From Epiperipatus broadwayi (lineage: Eukaryota; Onychophora; Udeonychophora; Euonychophora; Peripatidae), in the NCBI GenBank assembly GCA_028023455.1, contig JAQFVV010012666.1:1123256-1187255 (forward strand): a stretch of 64,000 nt of DNA, in the 5' to 3' direction. A program made the translations under genes and the position numbers. Position 1 is the stretch's first letter. Each line of letters begins with the position of its first letter. The notes below the pieces were generated by a model. That model was not told the DNA's origin. It saw only the letters and a program-made list of their open reading frames with translations, and did not search any database. Of this stretch, positions 43,509 through 54,924 are shown one piece after another.

Positions 43509-44253
43509 AAACTATTGTTTCAAGTGGTGGGGCCGACGTGGATACAGCTGATGTTTCTAACAACGAAAGCAAATTTAAAAGAGAGGGCGCTCGAAATAAC
43601 AGAATAAATTATCTATTAAAGCGGGGGGAAATTTTCGGAATCACCATAAAATAAAATCATTAAACGTTGCATAAGGGAGTGGGAAAGGGATTTAGTTCTC
43701 TTATTAGCACTAAAATAATCAAGCATCTGAGTATACTTAATAGTTGTAGAAGGCTGTGGAATAGCGGGATTCTGTGGAAGAAAGATTGTATATTAAAAGG
43801 AAGCAAATTTATAAATTAATTTCTATTTTAAAATTAAATGCAAATAATGTAAGCGCAAATAAAATATATATATATACATTGTTAAAAGACGTATTTATAT
43901 TCTTGCACAAAGGAAGTACTGTAACTGGGATCTTGTTAGGAGTTTTGTGTTTTACTTAAAAAGAAAAGGGGGCTAAAGAAAGAGGTCAACATAGCGTATA
44001 TGTATAAGGACGCATATAACCATATAATAGATATAGCCGCACATATTATCTATAGCTGATGAGTAGAAATGGAAAGAACAGAGGGATCTGGGATAGTATG
44101 AGCGATAGAAACCAAATTGGATGAAGGACAGGAGCTGTGGGAATGTTGAAGGGCAAGGAGCATCTGAGGATAGGATAAGACAGTCAGTGGGACCCGCGAA
44201 GTAGTAGGTAGCGAGCTGTGGATTACTATAAATTATAAATCAGATAGTAAACA
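43509..44253 (+). other. E4 leader
   Basis: About 740 non-coding bases between primer site and gag. The 61-codon frame at 43774-43959 has no domain. The stretch before the gag start is purine-rich. No T-tract array like that of E2 is seen. Confidence 0.5.
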
Positions 44254-45429
44254 ATGGAAGAAAACCCAGATGAAAGCATGTGGGAGCAGACGGGGGAGAG
44301 TCCAATACAATTTAAAAAACAGGATACAGAGAATGAAGGGGATATTAAAACATTAATAAAGATGATGACGCAAATGATGGCCGAAATGAGGGAAGATAAA
44401 GAAGAGCGTAGAAGAGATAGGGAAGAGTTTAAAAAGGAGATAAGGCAATTACTCAGGGGAAAAGAAGTGAAGTCAGAAGAGAACAAAGGGGAAGATAGTA
44501 GCTTAGCCAATGTGGAGGAAAAATAGGCCAGAATAGGATGGAGATGGACAAAATGAAAACTGACCTGAATGATCTAAAGGAAAGGGTAGAGATACTAACG
44601 GATGATGTAGAAAAGGGAAATAGGCATCAAGATGCGATGAAGGAAGCTATCAGGCAGATGGAGGAGGTGTGTCATAAAATTAGACAACACCAGGATGAAG
44701 TCCGAAAATTAGACAACACCAGGATGAAGTCCGAGAGGCACTGGGAGAGTGGGGACAGAGAATCCAAAGGATTGAAGCAGACCAGGGACATGGGAATGTG
44801 GGTAGAAGGATGGAAGAGATGGAGAAGAGATGGGAAAGGCAGATGTCGCAACGGGACACAAGTCGTGTATGGGCGGAGAGAAAGATGAAGATAGAAATAT
44901 TTAGGGCAGGAGAAAACAAAAACCCAATGGACCACCTCGAAAGCGTCAGGAATCTGTTTGGAGAACCAACGGTGAGAGAACCTGACCGAATAAATATTGC
45001 AAGCGGATACCTACAGGGCCCAGCGAGAGACTGGTGGAGGACGCTGGAATTTAAACCCCGGTCATATGAGGAATATAAGGAAGAAGTTTTGCGGTGTTTC
45101 TGGAACACAGCACGTCACGAAGGGACTTATTTTACAATCACCAGGGAGAAATATGGGGGAAGCCCAGTGAGACGGCCACTCAGTTTTATTATAGGCAGGT
45201 GGCAAGCCTTCAACAATTGCCTGCATACCATATGACGGAGACACAGATCATCTCAATAATAAGGCACAATATGCCAACCACCCTCAGACACATGACGCTG
45301 GGAAGGGATTGCAAAGGGATCCATGAGATGGGGGAAATGATAGCAAAATTTGGACAAGAAGAGGGGATAGGAGGGCTGATAGAGAGGTCTAGTAATGACC
45401 AACCCAGAAAACGAGTACCACCGGACTGA
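44254..45429 (+). pseudogene. E4 gag pseudogene
   Basis: The start MEENPDES (44254, in AACAATGGAA) leads into a coiled-coil region (IKMMTQMMAEMREDKEERRR), a stop at 44524, then a second coiled coil from 44538. A 29-base tandem duplication (44676-44704 / 44705-44733) shifts the frame. The capsid part is open from 44798: PMDHLESVRNLFGEP, GPARDWWRTLEF and a VLRCFWNTARHEGTY helix. A further frameshift near 45165 leads to FYYRQVASLQQLPAY and IIRHNMPTTLRHMTLG, ending RKRVPPD at 45427. Capsid motifs match E2 gag one to one. No CCHC zinc knuckle is present. It would have built particles; the copy is now broken in at least three places. Confidence 0.8.
44676..44733. repeat. 29-bp tandem duplication in E4 gag
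   Basis: AAAATTAGACAACACCAGGA starts at 44676 and again at 44705, each copy 29 bases long. Since 29 is not a multiple of three, it breaks the gag frame here. Confidence 0.95.
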
Positions 45430-46256
45430 TACTAACCCATAGGTCAGAGGGAAAATGAATTGACGACCGTGGATATCACAAAGACAAAGGTTTAAGGGAA
45501 CTCACATGGGAAATAGATGCCACAAACCAGGAATGACCTGTGACATGAATCGACATATGATATTGGAAATGGAATTGAAAAAAAAAGGGGAAGGGGGGAT
45601 GACTAACACCAAGCCTTGGGTGTAACATATAAAACACACTGGTCAACCGCTCGCAAAGCAGCCTGTAGGGTGTAGAGCCAATGTGTTGGTGGATCGACCT
45701 GGGAGTACCCTGCAAGACCAGGAGAAGGCTGGCACATGACGCTGGCCCACCTTAAGTGCGGAAAATCATGCAATACATTTCATTAGAGTTCTGGCCAGCT
45801 CACTTCCCAAAACTTTGTTATTTCTGGGCGGATCAGACTTTCCAAATCATAGATAGAGATCGATCGTATTCTGTATAGGGGACTTCGGAAAGGTCCATCC
45901 CCATACCTCCTGTCAGGGATGCACGAAATCCATTGGCCATTGTCGTCAATCGTGGAAGACCCTAGATTAACAGATAGTTTTTTTTTTCTCCGTTAATAGC
46001 CATTGTAAAAAGAAGTCTAACCACAGAGCACCTGATCCAAATTTTAAGGGAAGGCAGAGCCGCAGACAAACAGCCAGGAAAGCCACCATAATGGGACTCA
46101 TATCGCACAAAAGAAAGGAGGATGTTGGGTCAACTCATTGTACTGGCACGAGGAAAAATGATTAAGGGGACTTTCAATGCAAGGGCACTGAAGAGGGCCG
46201 AATAACTTGGCTCCTTCTCAGAGCTAAAACCCGCAACCTCGGATTTTACTCTACAC
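45430..46256 (+). pseudogene. E4 protease trace and pol C-terminal tail, RT/IN deleted
   Basis: Around 45640-45800, in shifting frames, a segment reading ANVLVD followed by GST resembles the retropepsin active site, and FLGGSDFP the later conserved motif. At 46145-46187 LIVLARGKMIKGTFNARALK matches the pol end of E1 (NAFVIAKG...TFNARSLK) and E3 (NAFLIS...TYNACSL). Between them only about 350 bases remain where some 3 kb of RT, RNase H and integrase should be. Hence a large internal deletion removed the enzymes and kept both ends. Confidence 0.6.
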
Positions 46257-46270
46257 CGGGCGGGGAGATA

Positions 46271-48125
46271 TGTAACGGAATAGTGTTACATGAGATTTGA
46301 ACCCATTATTAAACTATAATCAATTGACGAAATGAATGACAGGAACAAAACTTTTAAAAAAGCAGTCTTGCTTTAATAATAAACGAGAAACAGCCATTTC
46401 TAAAGCATGATCGCAGCTATATGAGTACCTGTCAAATTTATTGAAATAAAAAAGTAAAAGAGTTTTTTTTTATTATTTTGTGTTTGTTTGTTAAGAATAA
46501 ATCTATAATCATTAGTTGTAGTTTTTTTTGCATTTTTAATTAAGTAAAGAGAGAGGAATGATTGAACGCAAGTTTAACTTTTTTTAAATCATTTGAATCA
46601 TTTTGAACAAAAGGGGAAAATGAATAAATTAATTTGCAATATGTTCTGAAATTCCAAGTGATCTAAAATTATTTTAAATAGGGGTAATTAGTAAATCTAA
46701 AATTAGAGAAATTGAAACAATAGGCAGGATATGTGCTGGTATGCCTAGTTAAAATAAGCCAAATTTAGAAACAGAGGTGAGAAAAGGTGTACACTGCTAT
46801 TGTACAACTCAGACTTCTGTCTCCAGCGAAACAATACCTGAAAAAATGGTTAAATTGAGTTAAATTCCAAAGTGGTGTAAACGATCCCAGAAATCACTGA
46901 ATTGAGTTAACACTCGATGGACTTATAAGATGAAGGGACTCACAGGTGCATGGGAGTGATTGGGTGAGAAAATTTCAAGGTGTGAGGGTGGGAAGGAAGA
47001 GATCAAAAAGGCCGGACAGCACTTTTCATTATGATTAGACTATTATTGATTATTGTTAGACTATTGAAATCTAACGGAGATGCATTGCTGAACATAAAAT
47101 TCATGGCTTGTCCACCAGACCTCAGCATCCAGCTCAGCTGATTGCCAGTAGGATGCTTGTAATACCGGAGAAACTTCACATAAGGACCACACACGCTTTT
47201 GAGACCTTGCAAATTGCCGGAATGCTTCGTTAAAGAAGAAACCATCGCTCAGGATCTCATTACAGTCTTTCTACATTCCACAAGTAGCTATCTTTAAATT
47301 GTCGTATTCACTTATGCACCAAAATAAAATAACTTTAATAACCAGAACTATTAAAAAAATATTAAGCTAAAATGATAAAGTTACTCTTGACCATTAATGA
47401 ACGATTCGAGAATCTAACCAAATAAGTTTGCCTACAGATTAACATTCTTTAAAAGATGTGCAAAGTCACCTTGAAATCTATATTTAAATTATCTCGGCTT
47501 GCCGATCATATACCTGCATTAATTGTTAGTAAACAGATTAAATAAAACATTTATTTAACTAGTATTTTTTGTTATTAATTGCTTGGAATTTCAACATAAA
47601 TTTATATAATAGGAATGAGTGCTAGAGCGATCAAATTTGTTTGTATATGAATGAATGCATTTGATATTTTTGGTGTTGGGATTTTATTTTATTTATGCTT
47701 ATGTTTGTTATGCTCTCTTAGATTAAATTAAGTTTGATTAATTTATTCTGTGGGATATAGGGTGGGCCCTCATATAATAAGTCTAATTGATCATGAGTGA
47801 AAGATCACAGATACGATATAATTTGAAGGGTAATATTGGCTGTGTTCGTTTATTGCTTCCGACTGGAGTGATGCAAGGGCATGTTTTATGATATAGTTGA
47901 GTGAGCTTATGCACATACGTGGCAGACTTTTATAAAAGTTCTCCTGGCGCCTACTACTTGGATTCAATCCGAATTTACGTATAAAATAAATAAAGCGTAC
48001 GTGTATATGTGTTTGAAATTATCTTCACAGAACATTATGTAATCCTCCGGACGCAAGAACACAGCAGATTCGTAATAGTGACGTTATTGAGAGAGCGGAT
48101 GCGCGCTCACGCACACCAGGTGGAT

Positions 48126-48128
<3 letters not shown>
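46271..48128 (+). repeat. E4 3' LTR
   Basis: 1858 bp, TGTAACGG...GGTGGATACA. The terminal hairpin is kept with one G-T type change (TGTTACA in the second arm). TATAAAAG is at 47931-47938. It carries about 38 extra bases near 47257-47295 relative to the 5' LTR. Confidence 0.9.

Positions 48129-48178
<50 letters not shown>
48129..48178. repeat. (TA)n microsatellite at E4 right edge
   Basis: About 25 TA units directly after the terminal ACA of E4, matching the TA tract at 41636-41653 before it. Confidence 0.95.
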
Positions 48179-48180
<2 letters not shown>

Positions 48181-48412
48181 CCTTGATTAATAAATAATAA
48201 TCAATAAATAATCACATTGAGAATCTTACAAACAACTATGGATCTGTAATAATAAAACATGGGCTATGCTCAATGATTGTATAAGTTATAAAAAAAATTC
48301 AGCTGAAAAGATATGTAGTTAAGACAAAGAACAAAATGAAAATAATAAAATAAATTATTATAAGAAAAAAAATAACATGCGAAGAGAGAGAAAACTTCAA
48401 TCATTCCTTAAT

Positions 48413-48548
48413 TAATAGTTTAGAGTAATAATATATATATATATATATATATCTCCCTTTATCAAAAACACATTCTCTGATAATAGTTTAGAGTAATAAT
48501 ATATATATATATATATATATCTCCCTTTATCAAAAACACATTCTCTGA
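48413..48548. repeat. 68-bp tandem duplication with (TA)n
   Basis: Two near-identical copies (48413-48480, 48481-48548) of TAATAGTTTAGAGTAATA, a TA run, then CTCCCTTTATCAAAAACACA. The unit again includes the microsatellite, as at 2238-2367. Confidence 0.9.
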
Positions 48549-49370
48549 ACTATACACATTTGAAATTTTTAAACAATAATGATATCTTCTTATTGGTCCT
48601 TGTGTCTCCTCTAATGTTTTTAAAAGATTCTATGTAAATCATTTACTAATATGATCTTAAATGAACATTACACTTGCCTCAACACAGTTATAATAAAAAT
48701 AATAATCAATAACTGTTACATAGATATTGTACTCCAATGCAAATAATCAAGAAACCCCTTTTTCTATTTTTCATTAACTAGAAAAATTTGAGTTCTAAAG
48801 GAAAACACAATAGTGTTCTCAATTCACCTCAGTTTTAACCACAGTGAATATAATTCCATTGGGAAGGATTAGTGATAAACCACTCATCATCACATGAGAC
48901 TTTAGAAACAAATAATCTGGAATTGACAATATTATTCAGTTTTCATATTGGGATTACTGTAAAATAATTAAGTAAAAAGTTAAAAAAAAGCTGCTGATGA
49001 GTTACATTAGATCTTAAGGTCAAGCGACAGTATTCTCATATTTAAAGGTTCTCATTGATACAAGCCTTAAACTAGAAATTAGTCTTGAAATATTGGATAA
49101 GTAGAAACCAAATGGGGATTTTATGCCTCAAATATATTGCATTCATTGAGTATTCTGGCTCAGAATTATTGATACAACAGTATAGAAATAATTGCCTTTG
49201 TGTTGAATGAAATCGTAGAAAGTTGTATTTTTCATATTATATTTATTGTTATAATAACTTATTACATTAGCTACTGTTATTTATTATTATTTATTGTTCA
49301 TTTCACTCACCCTAAACTAACACTTCTCAGAAAATGATTGTATAAAATTAAAACAAACAGAAAAACTTAC
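48549..49370. other. AT-rich DNA, probable intron of the minus-strand gene
   Basis: No ORF, repeat or RNA gene recognised. It lies downstream (minus sense) of the exon at 49371-49607 and starts, read on the minus strand, with the consensus donor GTAAGT at 49365-49370, so at least its right part is probably intron. Confidence 0.45.
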
Positions 49371-49607
49371 GGCGAAATTGTATAACATATTCGCAGCGAT
49401 CTGAAGTTCCTTGGTCACTGGTTCCTGTACAATATATTGTTCTATCTCTAAGATTAGTTATATGGTATGTCCTTTCTAGAGATATATGTTGTTCTGCTGG
49501 ATCAACCCATCTATAACTTGTTACATATCTACTTATAATTTCACAATCTACTTTCAATTTATTTATTACATCCGTAGAAGGATATTTACATTTTGGAGGA
49601 CCTAGAC
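49371..49607 (-). CDS. Probable host exon encoding an Ig-like domain
   Basis: Minus-strand open sequence of about 79 codons, richer in G+C than its surroundings. The donor side reads CGCC/GTAAGT (donor at 49369-49370, consensus). The acceptor side is TTTTTTAAAG/G (exon from 49607) or CTAG/G (exon from 49601). Either acceptor gives phase 1, and the donor is also phase 1, the usual arrangement for immunoglobulin-domain exons. The peptide has PPKCKYPS, LKVDCE, YRW 12 residues after the Cys, YHITNLRDRTIYC and DRCEYVIQF: VxC...W...YxC-type spacing as in Ig-like domains, plus two extra cysteines. I infer a secreted or membrane cell-surface protein. The family is not identified and other exons are not found in the window. 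It might also be an old pseudo-exon. Confidence 0.5.
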
Positions 49608-49796
49608 CTTTAAAAAAGATTAACATCGTTTTATACATATTTATTTAAATATATATTTTAAACCATTTACCTTCAATCTAACTGTTCGTCTATTATGTCT
49701 ATCTACACATTCATATTATTAACTAATTATATGTCTTTCTGCGTATATGTATATGCACCTGTCAAACTATCTATCTGTAAATTAGATTATTGTTTT

Positions 49797-50156
<360 letters not shown>

Positions 50157-53100
50157 TTTCATTATACATCTGCCTACCTATCTATACATATCACTATGGA
50201 TTTATAATTAAGTTCCAACCAGTAACAACCTAAACATTCACAGTAAAATATAGTAATCAATATTTTTCACTGCTGTCAAGGCAACCTTCATACCTTTTAA
50301 GAGAAAGGATTTATGTATGTGGATTTGGGATTTGTTATCATCATCATTTTTAACAATTATTAATCAACTGCAAAATGAAGTACAATTCAAGTTCAATCCA
50401 ACTTCTCCAATTTCTAGCCTCCCTTTTTCACATTACCCTAGTACACTTTCTTATTTCATCCATTCAACTTTTGGTCTCCTTTTAAGTCTTTTACAATCTT
50501 ATGGACTCCAGCTTAAACTTTTAACTTTTCATCTATTATCATTTTTTTCTAGTAATATGCCCAGCCCATCCATCTCCATTGCAGTGGATAATTTATTTCA
50601 ACAATATTACTATCACCTGTTTTTCCCTCACATCCATCTTTTTATTTTGGAAGTCTACTTATTACTTCTAGAATGCATCTCTGTATATATATATATATAT
50701 ATATATATTCTAACCCAGTATTTATTTATTTTATTTATTAAATTTCCATTATTTCCAATATATAATTAATTATATTATCTTGCACTTGTGACACTAATTT
50801 TTCTGGTTGTTGTTAAGGCAATCAAAATAAAAGCAACATATCTATTAATTTTCCAATATGATCTAAAATACTTTTCATATAATACAATTGTACATACAAT
50901 TCTCTTAAGCTATGCCACGATTGTAATAATAACAATAATTGATCACTTATTAATTTAAAGAATAATTATAATAATATTAATCTCAGGGTTCTTTGTTTCA
51001 TGTAAGGAAATGCTTGGCAGTAGTGTGTTGTCGCATATGACTGGCATTCTGGTCGGCTATAGGAAACATTTATTTTACTTAATTCAATGTGTCTTCATGT
51101 CTCATATCTACTGCTATATTATTTAAAGAGATGATAATTCTATTCAATAATGACGTATAATTTTGAATAACACAGCCTTTTTTTTTTTTTTAGAATCTCA
51201 GTCAGAATAATAAAAAGACAAGGGTGCTTTTTGTGTCCTTCCATCATCCACGACAACACAATAATATAACTAAGATTTATTACTTAGACAATTTAACTAA
51301 ATGGGAATGGAATAATGTGCAACCAAAGTTAATGGTTTGGGAATAAATTCATTTTTTTTTTGTTTTTTGTTTTACAAAGGTGAATGTTTAGTCTTAAGTT
51401 TTCAACTCCATAAATAATTATCATTAAACTAAAATATAATGACATATTCCGATCTGCTTAACTTTATTTATCTGGTATATTAAGTTTTTAAGAATTTGAA
51501 ATGATTTCGGACTCAAGAAAAGGTTTTGCAAATATTGTGCAAACACTTATATTTAGCATATAAAAACAAAAAAAAAAAATGAATCTACAACAAATTTTAA
51601 CAAGACTATAATTTATTATTATCAAAAAAAAATATATGAACATTTATTCAATAATCCCATAGTAATAAAAATATAAAATATAACTGACATTAATCTGTAT
51701 ACTCTTTTGGTTATGGACTAGAGGTTACTACTTCTCCTGTATGCAATCATATGGATTGATTAACTAAAAATACATTTCATTACCAATACATTGTTTATTA
51801 AATTTTGGTAACTTTGTAGAAGCTTTTATTCAAAATTATTGACTAACTATTTTTTTTTTTTTAAATGATTAATCCCATCATATGCCATACGCAAAATATT
51901 AAATTTATTTCTAATACATTTACTTTATTTATGGTCTTTAATGGGATAACCTATTCTAATTATAGGCCAGCTATCAGAAGTTACGCTTACCATCTTACAT
52001 TTAACTTAATGCTAATTTAAGTTATGATACAAATTTTATTCATACGTATAATTTTAAGTATGAGTATTATTTAATTAATAACCAGAATTAAATATTGCAT
52101 TTGAATATTCCTTCAGTAAATAAGTGTTTTAAATTACGCAATTTTAATTACTTTCTCCATTGTTTTACTTGTCAAATACTAGCAATATTTAGCAGCACAA
52201 TACAGATATCGACCCTAGTTACTAACGCACTATTTATACTAAAGTGGATCTTGAGGAACTAACACCTCCAATATAACCTTTATCTTGCCCGAACTTTCAA
52301 AATTAAGCACAATAATCAACACCTTCCATGGTGGAGCTATCTTTATTTCACATGAGGAATATGGAATAACCACAAAGGTTTGTAAAGTAATCTACTACAT
52401 TAAAATATTTTGGTGGTTTCTTGCCTCTTACTTGGGCATACAATGAACACACACCAAATACAATCCTCTCCTGGGATTTACATGAATGCAGCATACTACA
52501 TGCTAGATAAATTCTTGATCATCCTATCTATGAGAATCGATCACTTGGGCTATAAACATACCCGAACATTATATTTAAAATCTTCCTCTCATGGAAAACA
52601 AAGCTTTTGGGGAGATCATTTTTTATCCCACAAAATAAATACATTATAATTATTACCTATGCGAATATTAAGCATATACCAATGCTATATCTGGGCAGGA
52701 TAAGTAAATACACTAATCATAATAAACGTATGTTACCGGATATACTTTGATCAACATCTGAAATCAATGGACATCATAGAATAAGAGTATAATAATTTTA
52801 ATTTTAATAAAGGAACATTCAAAATAGTTGGTAGCATACTATCTTAAATTAAATAAAGTGGATGTGTTATTTAAGAATAATTAGGAATAAATTCCTCAAT
52901 TAATACAGTATAAATTCGTTTCAACTTTAACAAGAAATATTTTGTTATAGCATTTTTTTTTTTTTTAGTTACTTCTGATAATTTTCAATATTTATTTTAC
53001 CCCTTAAATATCTAAATATTTTTTTTCTTTTACGTATCTAACATACAAAATTTCTACCTACAATTGTATGTACTAATTAAAACATATTTTATAGATTTTT

Positions 53101-54600
53101 TTTTCTTTCGTGTTAAATATCAACTTAACCTATAATAATTATATTAAAACATACCTTTGTTATTACAAGGCTATTAAATATCACTTGACCATACAGACTT
53201 TAATTTTTGTGATATAAAAAAAAATACATATCATTTATAACTTAGTTTTAAACAATCATTAATTAACAAGTGCATACTCTCTCATTAGAAAATGTTTTTC
53301 TGTTGAGCAATTGGTCCAGGTGAAGAGCTTTATCCAGTCGTATTTCATGAAGCAAGTTTAAAAACAATAAACGCATGGTATTATTTCTTTTAAATAAAAG
53401 TTTTCTCTTATTTTGTGCGTTTAATAAATTAGGTAAAGAAACATATAGCAGAATTGAAGATTAATTCTTACTTGAATTAAACTACTACAAATTTGGGATC
53501 CAAGAAAATAAAATATACATATTCTAACATAACGAACAGTTGACAATAGATGATAAACATACACAATATTTTTTTATTGACAATACGTATACTTATTTGC
53601 TAGCTTATTTATGGATGAAAATGCGCAATTTTCCGAGAGATTATTATGATAATAACTGCAGTCAATTTACGTGTACATGAAATTTTAATAATTCCAACTG
53701 ATGTATAATATAATATATCATTTATTTTTATCATTAATTTACTAAGATATTTGGTTTTGTTCATACTTTAGGAATTATCAATTTTTTTAAACGGTAACTT
53801 CTCCGTAAGAATGCCCCTACATAACTTTTCCTATATTTACTCTGAGAAAGTTTATATTTTTTTATATATATATATATTTTAATATAAAGGTGCATAATTT
53901 AATCTTATTTATCATTATTATTATTTCCAGACAATTCTTGGTGAATAAAACATATTTTAACATATGTAATTACATTACTTGTAAAGGCAGACAATATTGA
54001 GAAAGAGCGTGAAAATGTTTCTAGTTGATTTTCCTTGGTTTCAAAATATTTCTTTCAATTATTATTATTTTTTTCTATACCAAGAAAATATCAATAAATG
54101 ACATAAAGTTAATAAATAATTAATCTTTTCTTGGAAATCGCTTCTTTTCCTTAATTTAGATATAATAGAATTTTTCGTGACTCTTTTAGTTAATTCTGTC
54201 ATTTTTAACTTTAGCGCGAGACAATAAATTTTTAAGTAGAAAAGGTCTTTAAATAGGTAGATGGCAAAGAAAATCAGGATATCTTATCAAAAGATTTTAG
54301 CCACACATTATATTATTAAAATTTTACTTTTATTACATTTATTTCTGCAAAATAAAATGAAAAAATTGAGTTACCAAATTTCAGCACTGTTCCTTCCTTG
54401 AAAACTAAAAGCAGACTATATTTATTTATTTATTTATTTATTTTTTACTTTAGCGACCTCTTCCAGAAAAATAATCATTTGATTATAACATAAACAAAGA
54501 AAGGAAAAACCTATTACAATCATATAGTTTTAGTATTATTTACCTGGATTACAAAGTAATTTGACAATATAAAAAAAAATACATACATTAAATTAACAAT
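50157..54600. other. AT-rich DNA, no gene recognised
   Basis: 4.4 kb with long A and T runs, a short TA array near 50682-50708 and a (TTTA)n run near 54420-54446. Frames at 50317-50769 and 52410-52649 lack domains. 52246-52640 is slightly less AT-rich and unlike its surroundings, but I cannot assign it. Confidence 0.45.
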
Positions 54601-54623
54601 CAGTGATGTATAATTCTTTAAAC

Positions 54624-54657
<34 letters not shown>

Positions 54658-54677
54658 TAAAGAATTATACATCACTG
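54601..54677. repeat. Perfect 24-bp inverted repeat around (TA)n
   Basis: CAGTGATGTATAATTCTTTA plus AACA (54601-54624) is repeated in exact inverted form at 54654-54677, with 29 bases of TA repeat as the loop. The arms are not TA-rich alone, so the match is not a by-product of the microsatellite. It could be a foldback duplication or a tiny inverted-repeat element. Confidence 0.9.
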
Positions 54678-54701
54678 TATATAGATATTCGTATCTTGTA
54701 T

Positions 54702-54726
54702 ATATATATATATATATATATATATA
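54702..54726. repeat. (TA)n microsatellite left of the Penelope palindrome
   Basis: TA run 35 bases outside the left arm end. Another TA run (59466-59483) abuts the right arm end. Confidence 0.9.
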
Positions 54727-54924
54727 ACACCAAAACTGTCTAACACTATACTAGCAAAAATAAAAATGCAAAACCATAAAACAATACAGTACTAGATTAA
54801 ATTCAAAATTTTACCAAAATCCTTACACAACCATGGTTTCATCTACTACAAATAGACCTTCTCAAGTGAAAATCAACCTAAAGGAAAACATATATATATA
54901 CAAACAAACAAACCTTCCCATAAT

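Larger units (their letters stand above)
41654..48128 (+). mobile_element. E4: internally deleted Ty3/gypsy-type LTR element
   Basis: LTRs at 41654-43486 and 46271-48128 flank 2.8 kb, with (TA)n at 41636-41653 before and 48129-48178 after. The interior has a primer-like site, a broken gag (44254-45429), a short protease trace and the pol tail (46150-46187), ending in the purine tract GGGCGGGGAGA just before the 3' LTR. RT, RNase H and integrase core are missing. The interior is clearly richer in G and C than the surroundings. LTRs look about 96-97% alike with two larger indels. Confidence 0.88.

Noticed and set aside
44680-45108. Minus-strand ORF of 142 codons opposite E4 gag
   Set aside because: Shadow of the coding-strand gag; the plus strand carries the capsid motifs.
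50990-51070. GC-richer patch on the minus strand with an acceptor-like TTTCCTATAG
   Set aside because: The frames after it are short or stop early and no donor follows at a sensible distance; not enough to call an exon.
52410-52649. Frame containing SFWG after a Gly, like a mitochondrial cytochrome b or cox1 fragment
   Set aside because: Only a few residues fit and the surrounding residues do not follow either mitochondrial protein; no nuclear mitochondrial insertion can be supported by eye.
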